A stretch of DNA of 14,483 nucleotides from Nitrospinae bacterium CG11_big_fil_rev_8_21_14_0_20_56_8 (GTDB lineage Bacteria > Nitrospinota > Nitrospinia > Nitrospinales > VA-1), in assembly GCA_002796165.1 (NCBI GenBank), contig PCWF01000135.1, positions 1 to 14,483 on the forward strand. The letters run 5' to 3'. The notes below the pieces were generated by a model, which was not told the DNA's origin, ran no database searches, and worked only from the letters and a program-made list of their open reading frames with translations. The position numbers and the translations under genes are program-made. Positions 13,891-14,483 of this stretch are shown one piece after another. Within the stretch, counting starts at the first letter, position 1, and the number at the start of each line of letters is the position of its first letter.

Positions 13891-14483
13891 ATGAAGATCA
13901 ACCAGGACCTGCAAATCAAATTGCAAAATTTCCGGCGGGACCGCCGGGCCTTTAAGAGTTTCGTTCTACTTTTTTCGTTTTTTCTGATTTCCCTGCCTGC
14001 GGAGTTCCTTTGCAACGTGCGTCCTCTCATCATTGTGGTGGACGGAAAACCCTATTTCCCCATCCTGTTCAGTTACAGCGAAAAGGATTTTGGCGGAGTC
14101 CTCCCCAGCGAGCCCGACTACCTGTCCAGCCACTTCATGCTGCTTGTCAAGGGCGAGCCGGAACCGTCTGTTGCTTCGGCGGAAACAAAATCGGATTCCA
14201 CCCCTACCGGTTTTTCTCTTGGATTGGACGATTTCGAAGATTCCTCCTCGAAATCGGTAAAATCCGGTGAACCACCCATTCCGAAGTTTTCCGTGGAGCT
14301 GGGCGATTTCGATGAGAAACCCGCGGCGCCTTCGGTGGGAACCTCCGCCAGCAAAGGGCCTCGTCCCTTCTCGGTAGAGCCGGGCGATTTCGAGGATGGC
14401 GGCGGGAAAGCGGAGTCTTCAGCCTCTGCTTCTGCCCCCGTCCCTCCCGCAATTGCATTGCCGGACCATCCGCGCAAGGTATG
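13891..14483 (+). CDS. yejE: Peptide ABC transporter permease, YejE-like, N-terminal part with repeat insert (3' truncated by window edge)
   Basis: The frame starts at the ATG at 13891 and is open to the window end (197 residues seen; E. coli YejE is about 340). Residues 1-75 follow YejE closely: LQNFRRDRRAFKSFVL, helix 1 (~24-42), the loop beginning VRPLIIVVDGKPYFPILFSYSEKDFGGVLPSEPDYL. E. coli YejE continues with a short loop before helix 2. Here, from about residue 86, a low-complexity Ser/Pro/Glu/Ala segment of over 100 residues appears, carrying three copies of an FSxExGDF-type motif at 108, 133 and 160. Topology places it in the periplasm. It pairs with the YejB-like permease 7 nt upstream; the ATPase gene (yejF type) would be expected beyond the window. 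Confidence 0.85.
   Translation, partial: MKINQDLQIKLQNFRRDRRAFKSFVLLFSFFLISLPAEFLCNVRPLIIVVDGKPYFPILFSYSEKDFGGVLPSEPDYLSSHFMLLVKGEPEPSVASAETKSDSTPTGFSLGLDDFEDSSSKSVKSGEPPIPKFSVELGDFDEKPAAPSVGTSASKGPRPFSVEPGDFEDGGGKAESSASASAPVPPAIALPDHPRKV
14212..14397 (+). repeat. Three-copy 10-residue coding repeat inside yejE
   Basis: Copies are FSLGLDDFED (14212-14241), FSVELGDFDE (14287-14316) and FSVEPGDFED (14368-14397), spaced 25 and 27 codons apart by Ser/Lys/Pro/Ala-rich linkers. Codon use differs between copies (TTT TCT CTT versus TTC TCG GTA), which argues for selection on the peptide rather than a fresh DNA duplication. Confidence 0.85.

Noticed and set aside
14118..14477. Minus-strand frame with repeated SSKSP-type segments opposite yejE
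   Set aside because: The repeats are the reverse-strand image of the FSxExGDF repeats; the + frame continues the permease and is the real one.

Overview
The window looks like chromosomal DNA from a GC-moderate (visually in the mid-50s percent) Gram-negative-type bacterium. The signs are a periplasmic peptide-ABC system of the YejABE type, a signal-peptide-bearing thioredoxin/DsbD-like membrane protein, an MEP-pathway ispG, trigger factor and several TTG starts. Gene content would fit Nitrospinota or a deltaproteobacterial-like lineage, but that is inference and no marker here settles it. No rRNA, tRNA, CRISPR array, transposase or phage module is visible.

Layout. Positions 1-342 hold the 3' end of metK (+). 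A CheY-type response regulator (409-852, -) follows, divergent from a two-gene + unit: an atypical Gfo/Idh/MocA protein (920-1969) translationally coupled by TAATG to endonuclease V (1969-2655). Endonuclease V overlaps convergently, by 4 nt, a class I SAM methyltransferase (2652-3395, -). The 274-nt gap at 3396-3669 carries an imperfect dispersed-type inverted repeat and a plausible sigma70 promoter for an unrecognised 144-residue protein (3670-4104, +).

A long minus-strand block then reads, in transcription order: COG1313-type radical SAM protein (9322-8315), ispG (8102-6948), tig (6924-5539), a beta-hydroxyacid dehydrogenase (5454-4585) and a Rieske ferredoxin (4547-4131). ispG-tig are 23 nt apart and dehydrogenase-Rieske 37 nt apart, so these pairs are probably co-transcribed. 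The radical SAM gene has its own extended -10 promoter.

The right end is a peptide-type ABC importer on +: yejA-like binding protein (9458-11320), yejB-like permease (12744-13883) and the 5' part of a yejE-like permease (13891 to the window end). A thioredoxin-DsbD/CcdA fusion gene (12623-11325, -) lies inside the cluster between yejA and yejB. The most unusual signal is in the partial yejE. Just after its first transmembrane helix, the predicted periplasmic loop carries a low-complexity Ser/Pro/Ala insert with three copies of a 10-residue motif of form FS-x-E-x-GDF-acidic-acidic. Gaps between genes are all under 300 nt.
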